From positions 32,529-96,528 of the forward strand of contig NZ_MBSO01000018.1 of the NCBI RefSeq assembly GCF_001695835.1: DNA of 64,000 nucleotides, in the 5' to 3' direction. This stretch comes from Ensifer sp. LC11 (GTDB lineage Bacteria; Pseudomonadota; Alphaproteobacteria; Rhizobiales; Rhizobiaceae). The notes under the pieces were generated by a model that was given only the letters and a program-made list of their open reading frames with translations, made no database searches and was not told the DNA's origin. This document shows, one piece after another, positions 63,917 through 64,000 of this stretch (the first letter of the stretch is position 1; each line of letters starts with the position of its first letter). Both the position numbers and the translations under genes were made by a program.

Positions 63917-63996
63917 ACTGGACGAGTTCTACATCTTCCTTGAGAGACCTCCGTGCTTGGACCGCTAGGCTGGCCGAGACATAGAACGGAGGTTTT

Positions 63997-64000
63997 ATGG
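63997..64000 (+). CDS. Start codon of a further gene, cut by window edge
   Basis: ATG at 63997-63999 follows ACGGAGG (ribosome site, about 5 nt spacing). Only the first codon is visible, so nothing can be said of the product. Confidence 0.4.

Overview
The window looks like a chromosomal core segment of a Rhizobiaceae bacterium, most likely Ensifer/Sinorhizobium. The evidence is high GC, rhizobial gene neighbourhoods (F0 ATP synthase operon with duplicated b/b' next to rnhB; lpxK-waaA cluster with DUF4170; groESL behind a CIRCE element), a GTTC-N7-GTTC LexA-type box as in alphaproteobacteria, and several families of short palindromic intergenic repeats typical of rhizobia. No tRNA, rRNA, CRISPR array, complete IS or prophage was seen.

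Layout. 1-6.8 kb (mostly minus): DUF2207 membrane protein (cut by the edge), a class I-type EPSP synthase, LemA, a P-loop kinase-like gene overlapping glyQ, an S49 peptidase and a TrmN6-like methyltransferase. 7-14.6 kb (mostly plus): prenyl diphosphate synthase, a large TPR protein, ispE, moaB, a minus-strand glycosyltransferase, a radical SAM protein behind a LexA box, and rnhB, whose 3' third is tandemly duplicated. 15.2-17.9 kb (minus): atpI-atpB-atpE-b'-b. 18-23.3 kb (minus): SleB-like hydrolase, kup with a corA remnant upstream, and a cysteine-free Mrp.

23.8-31.7 kb: two tandem LuxR-type solo regulators, an IclR regulator, and a divergent five-gene operon that can be read as a complete De Ley-Doudoroff route for galactose: sugar dehydrogenase, lactonase, IlvD/Edd dehydratase, KDGal kinase and KDPGal aldolase. 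31.8-40.2 kb: an unknown polytopic membrane protein, a PRC-barrel secreted protein, a non-pyrrolysine MttB-family methyltransferase followed by the stump of a flavoprotein gene, its LysR neighbour, an EAL phosphodiesterase with a degenerate GGDEF, and a PAS-PAS-REC-REC protein without a kinase domain.

40.6-64 kb: housekeeping genes. mutL, lpxK/waaA/CysQ-like/DUF4170 (lipid A and Kdo), pmbA, a Kef-type antiporter, a patatin-like lipase, rsmD, an RluB-type pseudouridine synthase with a very long repetitive basic tail, tadA, a GNAT, a lipoprotein, ileS, ribF, a HAD phosphatase and groES-groEL. The right edge holds a hairpin and the first codon of another gene.

Most genes are conserved core genes. 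The parts that deserve a second look are small rearrangements (rnhB duplication, corA and flavoprotein remnants), the SOS-type box on the radical SAM gene, the LuxR pair, the PAS/REC/EAL pair, and two unexplained intergenic hairpins. I found no clear new defence or mobile system.
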